Shown: positions 18,579 through 28,511 of the stretch, in pieces
Numbering within the stretch: the first letter of the stretch is position 1
How the letters are laid out: each line of letters opens with the position of its first letter
From: Lachnospiraceae bacterium
Lineage (GTDB): Bacteria > Bacillota > Clostridia > Lachnospirales > Lachnospiraceae
Assembly: GCA_029008035.1 (NCBI GenBank)
Contig: JAQXIY010000039.1
Span: forward strand, 1 to 41,832
Direction: 5' to 3'
DNA: 41,832 nt
Notes under the pieces: model-generated
Told to the model about the DNA's origin: nothing
The model's database searches: none
What the model saw: the letters and a program-made list of their open reading frames with translations, nothing else
Program-made: the position numbers and the translations under genes

Positions 18579-19070
18579 ATGCGTTATCATAATATAACAA
18601 AGGATGATATGTTAAACGGGGACGGACTGAGGGTCGTCCTGTGGGTGGCAGGTTGCGATCATTGTTGCAAGGATTGTCAGAATCCCATTACCTGGGATCC
18701 AAACGGTGGTTTGGAGTTCGATGACGAGGCCAGAGAGGAATTGTTTGAGGCTTTGGATAAGGATTATATCTCCGGCATTACCTTCAGTGGAGGGGACCCC
18801 CTCTTTTACGGGAATCGTGAGGCGGTAGAGGCGTTGGCAAAGGAAATTCGAGATAAATTTCCCCAGAAGACGATTTGGATGTATACAGGATTTACCTATG
18901 AGACCATTGCAGATCTTAAGGTAATGGAGTATGTTGATGTGTTGGTAGATGGTGAGTTTGTAGTAGAACAGAAGGATACACAGCTGCCTTGGAGAGGTAG
19001 TACCAACCAGCGAGTGATAGATGTGAAGGCTTCCCGTAAGACAAATCAGGTTGTTCTTCACTGCGATTAG
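18579..19070 (+). CDS. nrdG: Anaerobic ribonucleotide reductase activating protein (radical SAM)
   Basis: 163 aa; GCDHCCKDCQNPITWDPNGG, FSGGDPL. Confidence 0.95.
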   Translation: MRYHNITKDDMLNGDGLRVVLWVAGCDHCCKDCQNPITWDPNGGLEFDDEAREELFEALDKDYISGITFSGGDPLFYGNREAVEALAKEIRDKFPQKTIWMYTGFTYETIADLKVMEYVDVLVDGEFVVEQKDTQLPWRGSTNQRVIDVKASRKTNQVVLHCD

Positions 19071-19079
19071 GAGAAAGAG

Positions 19080-19517
19080 ATGAATATTGCGCTTAAAAGA
19101 TTGACAGAGACAGCAAAACTTCCGGAGAGAGGAAGCGTTATGGCGGCGGGGTATGATTTGTTTGCCGACATAACAGAGGAGATTGAGATTTTACCCCACA
19201 CCACAACTATGATTGGTACCGGGATTGCAGTGGCAATTCCGGAGGGGTATTTTGGTGGTGTCTACGCCAGAAGCGGCTTGTCTGCAAAGGAGGGGCTTCG
19301 CCCGGCTAACTGCACCGGTGTGGTGGATGCAGATTATCGAGGAGAGATTAAGGTGGCACTTCACAATGACAGCGATGAGCGTCGTGTGGTGGCTCCGGGA
19401 CAAAAGATTGCTCAGATGGTTATCAGTCCTTTCTTAAGTATTTCCTTTTCAGAGGTTGACAGTCTGGACGAGACAGAGCGAGGAGAAGGCGGATTTGGTT
19501 CCACAGGTAAAATGTAG
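19080..19517 (+). CDS. dut: dUTP diphosphatase
   Basis: 145 aa; AGYDLFAD, ARSGLSAKEGL, GVVDADYRGEIKVAL, PGQKIAQMVI, RGEGGFGSTGK. Confidence 0.96.
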   Translation: MNIALKRLTETAKLPERGSVMAAGYDLFADITEEIEILPHTTTMIGTGIAVAIPEGYFGGVYARSGLSAKEGLRPANCTGVVDADYRGEIKVALHNDSDERRVVAPGQKIAQMVISPFLSISFSEVDSLDETERGEGGFGSTGKM

Positions 19518-19526
19518 GAGGTTATT

Positions 19527-20195
19527 ATGGGAGAGATGTTACAGAGTATCAGAGAACGTATGGTAAAAATTTATGCCAACAATGATAATGCCATTACCCT
19601 AAATGCGGTTCCGGGGCATTTCGCAACAAGTTCATCACACATCAATTATTATATTGATGTTACCAGCTTGAAAGTTCGGGCAAAGGAAGCCAGAGAGGTG
19701 GCAAGAGCATTGAAGAACAAACTGCTTCATCACGTCACCACTGTGGATACCATTGTTTGTATGGATGGCACAGAAGTGATCGGTGCTTATCTGGCTGAGG
19801 AATTGGAGAAGGGTCATTTTGCCAACAATAACAAGCACGAGACGGTTTATATTGTATCCCCTGAGGTGAACAGTGTGAATCAGCTCTTGTTCCGAGAGAA
19901 CATTCGTCCTTCCATTGAAGGGAAAAATGTGTTACTGTTACTAGCGACTATGACCACGGGAGATACGGTTCGCAGAAGTGTGGAGTGTATTGAGTATTAT
20001 GGAGGTAACATCGTAGGTGTGGCACCACTTTTTGGTACCATGGAGCGTGTGGGCAATACTGAGGCATTCCCGCTGTTTACAACCGATGATTTGCCGGGAT
20101 ATCAGACCTCTACTCCTCACGAATGTCCTTATTGCAAGAAGGGAATTCCTATCGAGGCGATGGTCAATGGTTTTGGCTTCTCAAAACTGTATTAA
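19527..20195 (+). CDS. Phosphoribosyltransferase-like protein (orotate PRT fold)
   Basis: 222 aa; NVLLLLATMTTGDTVRRSVECIEYYGGNIVGV resembles a PRPP-loop region; C-terminal CPYCKKG. Confidence 0.75.
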   Translation: MGEMLQSIRERMVKIYANNDNAITLNAVPGHFATSSSHINYYIDVTSLKVRAKEAREVARALKNKLLHHVTTVDTIVCMDGTEVIGAYLAEELEKGHFANNNKHETVYIVSPEVNSVNQLLFRENIRPSIEGKNVLLLLATMTTGDTVRRSVECIEYYGGNIVGVAPLFGTMERVGNTEAFPLFTTDDLPGYQTSTPHECPYCKKGIPIEAMVNGFGFSKLY

Positions 20196-20207
20196 AATAA
20201 AATGAAT

Positions 20208-20237
20208 TGCGCCGGACGAAAGTCAGGCGCATTCTTT
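20208..20237 (+). terminator. Hairpin with GAAA tetraloop upstream of parE; possible weak terminator or attenuator
   Basis: TGCGCC-G-GAC-GAAA-GTC-A-GGCGCA followed by ttcttt. Confidence 0.5.
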
Positions 20238-20260
20238 AGGTTATTTGAAAGGATACAATC

Positions 20261-22183
20261 ATGGCAAAAAGTACTGTATATGACGAGAGTAGTATCTCGA
20301 TTCTGGAGGGCTTGGAAGCAGTAAGAAAACGACCCGGTATGTACATCGGAAGTGTTTCCAGAAAGGGATTAAATCATCTTGTCTATGAAATCGTGGACAA
20401 CTCTGTGGATGAGCATTTGGCAGGAGAGTGTGACACTATTTATGTGACCTTGGAAGCAGATGGCTCCTGTACGGTGGAGGATAATGGGCGAGGTATTCCG
20501 GTGGGCTTACATGCCAAGGGAATCTCTGCTGCCCGTGTAGTATTTACCACACTTCATGCGGGAGGTAAATTCGACGACAGTGTTTACAAGACCAGCGGTG
20601 GTCTCCACGGCGTGGGCTCTTCTGTGGTAAATGCCCTGTCTACGTATATGGATGTTGAAATATCCCGTGATGGCTATATCCACCACGACAGATATGAGCG
20701 TGGTAATCCCGTGCTGAAATTAGAAAACGGATTACTACCAACCATTGGTAAGACCAAAAAGACAGGAACTAAGATTAACTTTTTGCCGGATCCTGAGATT
20801 TTTGAAAAGACCAACTTCAAAGAGGACGAGATTAAGAGCCGTATGCATGAAACCGCCTATTTGAATCCTAATCTGACCATTATCTTTGAAGACAGACGTA
20901 AAGAGGAGATAGAGCATATCGAGTATCACGAGCCGGATGGTATTATTGGTTTTGTGAAAGATGTGAATAAGAACTCCGAGGCACTTCATGATGTGGTATA
21001 TTTCTCAGGGGAGTCAGAGGGCATCAACGTAGAAGTGGCTTTTCAGTATTGCAATGAGTTCCACGAGAACATTTTGGGATTTTGTAATAATATCTACAAT
21101 GCTGAGGGTGGTACTCACATTACAGGTTTTAAGACGGTGTTTACCACCGTTATCAATAATTATGCCAGAGAATTAGGAATTTTAAAGGAAAAGGATGCCA
21201 ATTTTAACGGGGCTGACGTGCGAAATGGTATGACTGCCGTGGTATCCATCAAGCATCCGGCACCTCGATTTGAGGGACAGACTAAGACGAAACTGGACAA
21301 CCAGGACGCTGCCAAGGCTACCTCTAAGGTGACCAATGATGAGATACAGCTTTTCTTTGACAGAAATCTTGATACTTTAAAGGCGGTTATTTCCTGTGCA
21401 GAGAAAGCAGCCAAAATCCGAAAGACAGAGGAGAGGGCAAAGACAAATCTTCTCACCAAGCAGAAATTCTCCTTTGACAGCAATGGGAAGCTGGCCAACT
21501 GCGAGAGCAGAGATGCTGAGAAATGTGAGATTTTTATTGTGGAGGGTGATTCCGCCGGAGGCTCTGCCAAGATGGCGAGAAACCGTATGTATCAGGCTAT
21601 TATGCCTATCCGAGGCAAGATTTTAAATGTAGAGAAGGCAAGCATTGACAAGGTGTTGGCCAACGCAGAGATTAAGACCATGATCAATGCCTTTGGATGT
21701 GGTTTTTCCGAAGGGTATGGCAATGATTTTGACATCACAAAGCTTCGCTATGACAAGATTATCATTATGGCCGATGCGGACGTGGACGGTGCTCATATTT
21801 CTACCTTGCTTCTCACCTTGTTCTATCGCTTTATGCCGGAACTAATCTATGAGGGACATGTGTACATTGCAATGCCACCTCTGTATAAGGCTATTCCATC
21901 TAAGGGCGAGGAAGAGTATCTCTATGATGATGTAGCACTGGAAAAGTATCGCAGAACCCATACCGGTAACTTTACTCTACAGCGTTATAAAGGTTTGGGC
22001 GAAATGGATGCAGAACAGCTATGGGAGACAACCTTGGATCCTGAGCGCAGAATGCTGAAAAAGGTAGAGATTGAGGACGGCCGTATGGCGTCGGATGTGA
22101 CAGAGATGCTGATGGGTAACGAAGTTCCACCACGTCGTGCGTTTATTTATGAACACGCCAGAGATGCGGAACTTGACGTTTAG
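20261..22183 (+). CDS. parE: Type II topoisomerase ATPase subunit (ParE/GyrB family, ParE-like)
   Basis: 640 aa; LEGLEAVRKRPGMYIGS, YKTSGGLHGVGSSVVNALS, EGDSAGGSAKMARNR; 33 nt before a ParC-like gene. Confidence 0.82.
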   Translation: MAKSTVYDESSISILEGLEAVRKRPGMYIGSVSRKGLNHLVYEIVDNSVDEHLAGECDTIYVTLEADGSCTVEDNGRGIPVGLHAKGISAARVVFTTLHAGGKFDDSVYKTSGGLHGVGSSVVNALSTYMDVEISRDGYIHHDRYERGNPVLKLENGLLPTIGKTKKTGTKINFLPDPEIFEKTNFKEDEIKSRMHETAYLNPNLTIIFEDRRKEEIEHIEYHEPDGIIGFVKDVNKNSEALHDVVYFSGESEGINVEVAFQYCNEFHENILGFCNNIYNAEGGTHITGFKTVFTTVINNYARELGILKEKDANFNGADVRNGMTAVVSIKHPAPRFEGQTKTKLDNQDAAKATSKVTNDEIQLFFDRNLDTLKAVISCAEKAAKIRKTEERAKTNLLTKQKFSFDSNGKLANCESRDAEKCEIFIVEGDSAGGSAKMARNRMYQAIMPIRGKILNVEKASIDKVLANAEIKTMINAFGCGFSEGYGNDFDITKLRYDKIIIMADADVDGAHISTLLLTLFYRFMPELIYEGHVYIAMPPLYKAIPSKGEEEYLYDDVALEKYRRTHTGNFTLQRYKGLGEMDAEQLWETTLDPERRMLKKVEIEDGRMASDVTEMLMGNEVPPRRAFIYEHARDAELDV

Positions 22184-22215
22184 TTTTAATTATGTTGACA
22201 AGGAGATAGATAATA

Positions 22216-24453
22216 ATGGCAGAACAAGAAAGGCTCATTCGGACAGAGTACTCTGAGATTATGGAGAAATCCTACATTGACTATGCCATGAGCGTTATTG
22301 TGGCAAGAGCATTGCCGGATGTGCGGGATGGGTTAAAACCGGTGCAGCGTAGAACCCTATATGATATGCATGAATTGGGGATTCGTTACGACAAACCATT
22401 CCGTAAATCCGCGAGAATTGTAGGAGATACCATGGGTAAATATCATCCTCATGGTGACAGCTCTATCTACGAAGCACTGGTGGTTATGTCCCAGGATTTC
22501 AAAAAGGGATTGCCCCTCATCGATGGACATGGCAATTTCGGTTCCATCGAGGGGGATGGCGCAGCGGCAATGCGATATACGGAAGCTCGCCTTCACAAGG
22601 TGACACAGGAATGTTACCTGGCCGATCTTGACAAGGATGTGGTGGATTTCATCCCGAACTTTGATGAGACAGAGAAGGAGCCGGCGGTTCTTCCGGTAAA
22701 GGTGCCAAATCTTTTGATAAACGGCGCCGAGGGTATTGCAGTTGGTATGGCAACCAGCATTCCACCTCACAATTTTGGGGAAGTGATTGACGGTGTCATT
22801 GCCTATATGAAAAATCCTGATATCAACACAAAGCAGATGATGGAATATATACAGGGACCGGACTTCCCAACAGGTGGTATTGTGGTGAACAAAGATGACT
22901 TGCACGCTATCTATTCTACCGGTATGGGCAAGATTAAAGTCCGTGGTAAAGTGGAGATTGAAAAGGTGAAGGGCGGCCGAGAACGCCTGGTAATCACAGA
23001 GATTCCATACACTATGATTGGAGCCAACATCGGTAAGTTCTTGAATGATGTCTATGGCTTGGTGGAGTCCAAGAAAACCAATGATATTGTTGATATTTCC
23101 AATCAGTCCTCCAAGGAGGGTATCCGCATTGTGATCGACTTGCGAAAAGGGGCAGATGCAGAGAATCTGTGTAACCTTTTGTACAAGAAAACAAGACTGG
23201 AAGATACTTTCGGAGTAAATATGTTGGCGGTGGCTGATGGAAGACCTGAGACTATGGGGATTGTTCCCATTATCCGTCACCATGTGAACTTTCAGTATGA
23301 ACTGGCCACCAGAAAGTATACAACCCTTCTTGCCAAGGAGCGTCAGAAAAAGGAGATTCAGGAAGGCCTTATTAAGGCCTGTGATGTCATAGATTTGATT
23401 ATTGAGATTCTTCGAGGCAGCAAGGATATGAAGATGGCTAAGGCCTGTCTGGTGGAAGGCATTACTGAGGGGATTAAATTCAAGTCCCAGCAGTCCCAAA
23501 AGGATGCAGGAAAACTTCACTTTACAGAGCGTCAGGCTACAGCAATTTTGGAGATGCGCCTGTACAAGTTAATAGGTTTGGAAATTCAGGCACTGATGGA
23601 TGACTATGAAAAAACCATGCGCAACATTCAGGAGTACTCTGAGATTTTAGAAAATCGCGGAACTATGGCAAAGGTGATTATGAAGGAACTGAAGGAGTTC
23701 AAAAAGTCCTATGCCAGAGAGAGAAGAACCGTTATCGACAATGTGGCGGAAGCTGTGGTTGAGGAGAAGCCTATCGAGGAGATAGATGTGGCGGTGCTCA
23801 TCGACCGTTTTGCCTATGGTCGTGTGGTGGATATGCCTACCTATGAGCGCAATAAAGAGGCGGCGGATGCAGAGAGCAAACAGATTATCTTCTGTAAGAA
23901 TGTAGACAAATTGGCCCTCTTTACCAACAAAGGACAGATGCATTTGATTAAAGTGTTGGATTTGCCCTTTGGTAAATTCCGTGACAAGGGTCAGCCTCTG
24001 GATAATGTGAGCAATTTTGATGCCTCTAAGGAGGAAAGTTTGCTGATAGAATCCGTTGCGAATCTCAAGGGAGCCAAAGTGGTATTTGGAACAAAGCAGA
24101 GTATGTTGAAGGTAGTTGCCGGAGATGAGTTTGATGTGGCAAAGCGCACCACGGCTGCAACCAAGCTGGGAGAAGATGATGAAGTCTTGGTTGTTCGCCC
24201 ACTGCAGGGGGATGATACCCTGGTCATGCAAAGTGCCAAGGATGTATTCCTGCGCATCGATGCCACTATGATACCGGAAAAGAAAAAGGGTGCTGTGGGC
24301 GTTCGCGGTATGAAATTGGATGCCAAGGATTATCTTACGAACATCTATGTCTTGAGAACAGGGGAAAACGAGACGGTCAAGGTCAAAGGGAAAAATATTT
24401 CTCTGAACCGTTTGCACATAGGAAATCGGGATACAAAGGGTGTTAAAAAATAA
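22216..24453 (+). CDS. parC: Type II topoisomerase subunit A (ParC/GyrA family, ParC-like)
   Basis: 745 aa; [33 protein letters not shown]; no QRRGGKG GyrA box seen in the C-terminal domain. Confidence 0.8.
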   Translation: MAEQERLIRTEYSEIMEKSYIDYAMSVIVARALPDVRDGLKPVQRRTLYDMHELGIRYDKPFRKSARIVGDTMGKYHPHGDSSIYEALVVMSQDFKKGLPLIDGHGNFGSIEGDGAAAMRYTEARLHKVTQECYLADLDKDVVDFIPNFDETEKEPAVLPVKVPNLLINGAEGIAVGMATSIPPHNFGEVIDGVIAYMKNPDINTKQMMEYIQGPDFPTGGIVVNKDDLHAIYSTGMGKIKVRGKVEIEKVKGGRERLVITEIPYTMIGANIGKFLNDVYGLVESKKTNDIVDISNQSSKEGIRIVIDLRKGADAENLCNLLYKKTRLEDTFGVNMLAVADGRPETMGIVPIIRHHVNFQYELATRKYTTLLAKERQKKEIQEGLIKACDVIDLIIEILRGSKDMKMAKACLVEGITEGIKFKSQQSQKDAGKLHFTERQATAILEMRLYKLIGLEIQALMDDYEKTMRNIQEYSEILENRGTMAKVIMKELKEFKKSYARERRTVIDNVAEAVVEEKPIEEIDVAVLIDRFAYGRVVDMPTYERNKEAADAESKQIIFCKNVDKLALFTNKGQMHLIKVLDLPFGKFRDKGQPLDNVSNFDASKEESLLIESVANLKGAKVVFGTKQSMLKVVAGDEFDVAKRTTAATKLGEDDEVLVVRPLQGDDTLVMQSAKDVFLRIDATMIPEKKKGAVGVRGMKLDAKDYLTNIYVLRTGENETVKVKGKNISLNRLHIGNRDTKGVKK

Positions 24454-25745
24454 TGAGTCGCAAACAGGACGCAAAAGCGTTTATGGAGAAAGCCGCAGGG
24501 TATGGAAGTGTTCTGGGGCTTTCTTCCATTACAGAGTTAATGAGACAACTGGATAATCCACAGGATGAATTGCAAATCATTCATGTGGCAGGAACAAATG
24601 GCAAAGGATCCACCATTACCTTTCTCTCAAACATTTTGCAGAGGGCAGGCTACCGGGTGGGAGTTTATACATCTCCGGCGGTTTTTGATTACCGGGAGCG
24701 TTTTGCAATCAACGGAGCGTGGATTGCAGAAAAAGAACTGTGGGAATATCTTCATATAGTAGAAGAAGCCTGTGATGCCGTTGTTTCTCAGGGGGGGACA
24801 CATCCTACTCTTTTTGAAATTGAAACAGCATTAGCATTTCTGTATTTCGCGGAGGAGAAGTGTGATTATGTGCTGCTTGAGGTGGGCATGGGAGGAAAAA
24901 CCGATGCCACCAATGTGATTTCTCATAGTTTGTGTAGTGTCTTTACCTCTATAGGAAGAGACCATATGCAATTTTTGGGAGAGAATATTGGGGACATTGC
25001 AAAGATAAAGGCAGGCATCATAAAGAAGGGTGGCAGAGGTGTATCCATCTGGCAGGAGTCACAAGTGGAGGAAACTTTATCCCGGGTTGCAACAGAGATG
25101 GGTGGTGTGATGTCTTTTGCAAAGCGTTCTCAGGTAACATTGATGCAGGAACAAACCCTGGTCTTTTCCTACAAAGAATTTTCCGAAGTTAGACTTCAGA
25201 TGGCTGGGACCTATCAACTGGACAATGCTGTGTTGGCATTGGAGGTGGTTCTCAATCTTCGCGAATTGGGAGTTGAGATTCCCACAGAAGCTGTATATCT
25301 GGGAATGCAGGAGGCATTTTGGCCGGGGCGAATGGAGTGTATTTGCCATCAGCCATGGGTGTATTTGGATGGGGCTCATAATTTGCCTGCTGCAGTGCGG
25401 TTGCAGGAAACCATTGGAAAAAATTTTACAAACAAGTCAATAACCTTTATAATAGGTGTACTTGCAGATAAAGAGCACAGAGAGATGTTGCGACTGCTGT
25501 TGCCAATGGCGGCCCATGTGGTTACCGTCACGCCCAATAATCCCAGAGCATATGCTGCGGCAGACCTGGCCGAAGAGATTCGTTCTTTTGGATATGATGC
25601 ATATGGGAGTGTGTCAATAAAGGACGGGGTTTCTTATGCTATGGAGCAGTCAGATGATGTGGTTTTGGCATTTGGTTCGCTCTCTTATTTGCAGGAGTGT
25701 AAAGCATGTGTATTACAGTGGACAAAGGAGCACGAAAATGTTTGA
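24453..25745 (+). CDS. folC: Bifunctional folylpolyglutamate/dihydrofolate synthase
   Basis: 430 aa; [37 protein letters not shown]; overlaps the parC stop codon. Confidence 0.95.
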   Translation: MSRKQDAKAFMEKAAGYGSVLGLSSITELMRQLDNPQDELQIIHVAGTNGKGSTITFLSNILQRAGYRVGVYTSPAVFDYRERFAINGAWIAEKELWEYLHIVEEACDAVVSQGGTHPTLFEIETALAFLYFAEEKCDYVLLEVGMGGKTDATNVISHSLCSVFTSIGRDHMQFLGENIGDIAKIKAGIIKKGGRGVSIWQESQVEETLSRVATEMGGVMSFAKRSQVTLMQEQTLVFSYKEFSEVRLQMAGTYQLDNAVLALEVVLNLRELGVEIPTEAVYLGMQEAFWPGRMECICHQPWVYLDGAHNLPAAVRLQETIGKNFTNKSITFIIGVLADKEHREMLRLLLPMAAHVVTVTPNNPRAYAAADLAEEIRSFGYDAYGSVSIKDGVSYAMEQSDDVVLAFGSLSYLQECKACVLQWTKEHENV

Positions 25746-26292
25746 TCGTGAAAAAATAAAACAGGGCGTTCGCTTGATTTTGGAAGGTGTTGGTGAGAAT
25801 CCTCAGAGGGAAGGTTTGTTGGAGACTCCGGATCGTGTGGCCAAGATGTATGAGGAAATTTTTGGCGGTATGGATTTGTCGGCCAAGGAGCCTCTTTCAA
25901 AGCGATTCTCCGCAGACAATAACGAGATGGTTTTGGAGAAGGATATCACCTTTTACAGTACCTGTGAACATCATCTGATGCCTTTTTTTGGTAAGGCTCA
26001 TGTGGCATATATTCCCAGTGGTGAGGTGGTTGGGCTGAGTAAGATTGCAAGGACTGTTGAAGTGTTTGCCAGGAGACCCCAGATTCAGGAGCAGTTGACG
26101 GCACAGATTGCAGACGCTATCAACGAGGAACTGCACCCTTTGGGTGTGATGGTTATGATAGAAGCGGAGCATACCTGCATGACTATGCGGGGAGTTAAAA
26201 AGCCGGGGAGCAAGACCATTACCTATGTGACGAGAGGTTTGTTTGAGGAGGATGCTACCCTTCAGGACAAATTTTTCCGCTTGATTGGATAG
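25738..26292 (+). CDS. folE: GTP cyclohydrolase I
   Basis: [79 protein letters not shown] 25738 overlaps the end of folC. Confidence 0.97.
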   Translation: MFDREKIKQGVRLILEGVGENPQREGLLETPDRVAKMYEEIFGGMDLSAKEPLSKRFSADNNEMVLEKDITFYSTCEHHLMPFFGKAHVAYIPSGEVVGLSKIARTVEVFARRPQIQEQLTAQIADAINEELHPLGVMVMIEAEHTCMTMRGVKKPGSKTITYVTRGLFEEDATLQDKFFRLIG

Positions 26293-26296
26293 CATT

Positions 26297-26812
26297 ATGA
26301 AAGAACAGATTGACAGATTGTTACAACATCCCATATACCGGGCAAGACTGGAGTGTTTGCAGGAACTGGAGCAGGACCGCATCTACTGCGGCCATAATTT
26401 GGAGCATTTTATGGCTGTTGGGCGTATTGCAGAGCAGGTGGCGGCAGCGAACAGGTTGCTCCTATCTAAGGAAGTGATTTGGGGAGCTGCACTTTTGCAC
26501 GATATGGGACGTGTGGAACAATACCAGCAAGGTATCTCCCATGAAAAAGCCTCGGAAGCTTTTGCCCGGGAGATTTTATTTTCCCTGAATTGGGAAGCAT
26601 CAGATATTGATGTGGTGTGCGAAGCCGTCAGCTCTCACGGTCATCGGCAGTGTGCACAGGATAGATGGGAGCGGATGTCAGAACTGGTATCTTTGACAGA
26701 GGTGATTTCCTTTGCAGATCAGTTTTCCAGAAAATGCTATCAGTGCACTGTGGCAGATACCTGTAAATGGACAGAAGAAGAAAAGATAAAAAGAGTGTAT
26801 TTTAAGGAGTAA
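26297..26812 (+). CDS. HD-domain protein embedded in the folate operon
   Basis: About 171 aa; CGHNLEHFMAVGRIAEQV...GAALLHDMGRVEQY...SHEKASE...SSHGH; Cys cluster CYQCTVADTC. Confidence 0.9.
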   Translation: MKEQIDRLLQHPIYRARLECLQELEQDRIYCGHNLEHFMAVGRIAEQVAAANRLLLSKEVIWGAALLHDMGRVEQYQQGISHEKASEAFAREILFSLNWEASDIDVVCEAVSSHGHRQCAQDRWERMSELVSLTEVISFADQFSRKCYQCTVADTCKWTEEEKIKRVYFKE

Positions 26813-26816
26813 TCAG

Positions 26817-27629
26817 ATGAGAATAGGAAATCGAGAATTTGACTTGACAAAGGGAACCTACGTGATGGGAATTATGAATGTAACGCCGGATTCCTTTTCC
26901 GATGGGGGTAATTTTATCACCAGAGACGCCATTCTTTTTCATGCCAAGGAAATGGTGGAGGCAGGAGCAGATATTATTGATGTGGGAGGAGAATCCACCA
27001 GACCGGGATACACCAAGATTTCCGATGAGGAGGAGATAGAGAGGGTGTGTCCTGCTATCGAGATGATTAAGGCAGAGTTTGATATTCCCATTTCATTGGA
27101 TACCTACAAATCTCAGGTGGCAAATGCAGGGATTGAGACCGGTGCTGACATGATCAATGATATTTGGGGATTGCAGTATGATAATGACATGGGAAAACTC
27201 ATTGCGGATTCCGGCGTTGCATACTGTCTTATGCACAATCGCAGTCAGGTCAATGAGGAACTTGAGCTTTCTGATTTTTTGACCCATATGGACGAGGACT
27301 TTAAGCGTTCCGATGCCGCAGGAATTTTCAGAGACCGTATCCTGTATGACCCGGGGATTGGCTTTGCAAAGACCCAGGAGCAGAATTTGTTATTGATTGG
27401 TAACCTGGATAAAATGGTTGCCAAGGCACCGGTACTTCTTGGAACATCCAGAAAGTCAGTTATCAATTATGTGTTGGATTTGCCGGTGAATGAGAGGGTG
27501 GAGGGGACACTTGCCACCACTGCCGAAGCAGTTTTTTCCGGAGTTTCTATGGTTCGGGTCCATGACGTAAAGGAAAATGTCAGATTTATCAAGATGCTTG
27601 AGAGAACAAGAGAAAAATGGGTGAAATAA
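26817..27629 (+). CDS. folP: Dihydropteroate synthase
   Basis: 270 aa; MGIMNVTPDSFSDGG, ADIIDVGGESTRPGY, LLGTSRKS. Confidence 0.98.
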   Translation: MRIGNREFDLTKGTYVMGIMNVTPDSFSDGGNFITRDAILFHAKEMVEAGADIIDVGGESTRPGYTKISDEEEIERVCPAIEMIKAEFDIPISLDTYKSQVANAGIETGADMINDIWGLQYDNDMGKLIADSGVAYCLMHNRSQVNEELELSDFLTHMDEDFKRSDAAGIFRDRILYDPGIGFAKTQEQNLLLIGNLDKMVAKAPVLLGTSRKSVINYVLDLPVNERVEGTLATTAEAVFSGVSMVRVHDVKENVRFIKMLERTREKWVK

Positions 27630-28450
27630 TGGAACAAATTATCGTTGAAGAATTACAGGTGTACGGACACCACGGTGTTTATGAGCAGGAAAAAAAAGAT
27701 GGGCAAACCTTTTTGGTGGATTGTGTGTTAGATGTTTCCTTTGGTGAAGCAGCGTCTACAGATGCCTTAGAACACACAGTGGACTATGGTAATGTCTGCC
27801 TCTTTATCAAGAAATTTTTTACAGAAAATGCTTTTGACCTCCTGGAAACAGTGGCAGAGAGTCTTTCCACAGAGATGATGTATGCATTTCCCGGCATTCA
27901 TAAGTTGTGGTTGAAGATTCGCAAGCCTGAGGCTCCCATTCCCATGGAATTTTCTGCTGTGGGAGTTGCCATTACCAAGGAGTGGACGAAAGTTGCCATT
28001 TCCTTTGGAAGTAACATTGAACCAAGGGAACAATATCTGACACAAGCTATGGAGAAATTGCTGGCAAATCCGGCTATCCGCAATCTCACCGTTTCTGATT
28101 ACATAGAGACGGAGCCCTATGGATATGTGGAACAGGACAAGTTCCTAAATGGAGCAGCTGTCTTTGAGACTTTGTTGCAACCCCAGGAACTATTAGACCA
28201 GTTACATGTGATTGAGAATGAGGCCGGTAGGGAACGCACCATTCGCTGGGGTCCTCGCACGCTGGATTTGGATATTGCGCTGTATGGTGACTGTCAGGTC
28301 AATACCAAAGATTTGATTGTTCCTCACCTTGATATGGCAAATCGTGGATTTGTTCTGGAACCGCTATGCCAGATTGCTCCCGGTATGGTACATCCTATCT
28401 ATCGCTTGACGGTATATGATATGTTGCAACGATTGCGTAGTAAGTTGTAA
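27629..28450 (+). CDS. folK: FolB-FolK fusion: dihydroneopterin aldolase / HPPK
   Basis: N-terminal FolB (VYGHHGVYEQEKKDGQTFLVDCVL) and C-terminal FolK (ISFGSNIEPREQYL, WGPRTLDLDIALYGD, VPHLDMANRGFVLEPL); ATG overlaps folP TAA. Confidence 0.96.
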   Translation: MEQIIVEELQVYGHHGVYEQEKKDGQTFLVDCVLDVSFGEAASTDALEHTVDYGNVCLFIKKFFTENAFDLLETVAESLSTEMMYAFPGIHKLWLKIRKPEAPIPMEFSAVGVAITKEWTKVAISFGSNIEPREQYLTQAMEKLLANPAIRNLTVSDYIETEPYGYVEQDKFLNGAAVFETLLQPQELLDQLHVIENEAGRERTIRWGPRTLDLDIALYGDCQVNTKDLIVPHLDMANRGFVLEPLCQIAPGMVHPIYRLTVYDMLQRLRSKL

Positions 28451-28511
28451 TGGATGGATGCATTTGTGTGAATGTAAGTCAAACAACGTAGAATAAGATA
28501 GAGAGAAGAAA

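Noticed and set aside
22357-23520. 387-aa minus-strand ORF antisense to the parC-like gene
   Set aside because: Fully inside a strongly supported CDS, composition (Cys/His/Ile rich) typical of shadow ORFs, no RBS or recognisable domain.
23647-24474. 275-aa minus-strand ORF antisense to the parC-like gene 3' end
   Set aside because: Shadow ORF of conserved coding sequence; no family resemblance.
25636-25737. Upstream extension of the folE ORF
   Set aside because: Lies in the folC coding region; [11 protein letters not shown] at 25738 is the natural FolE start.
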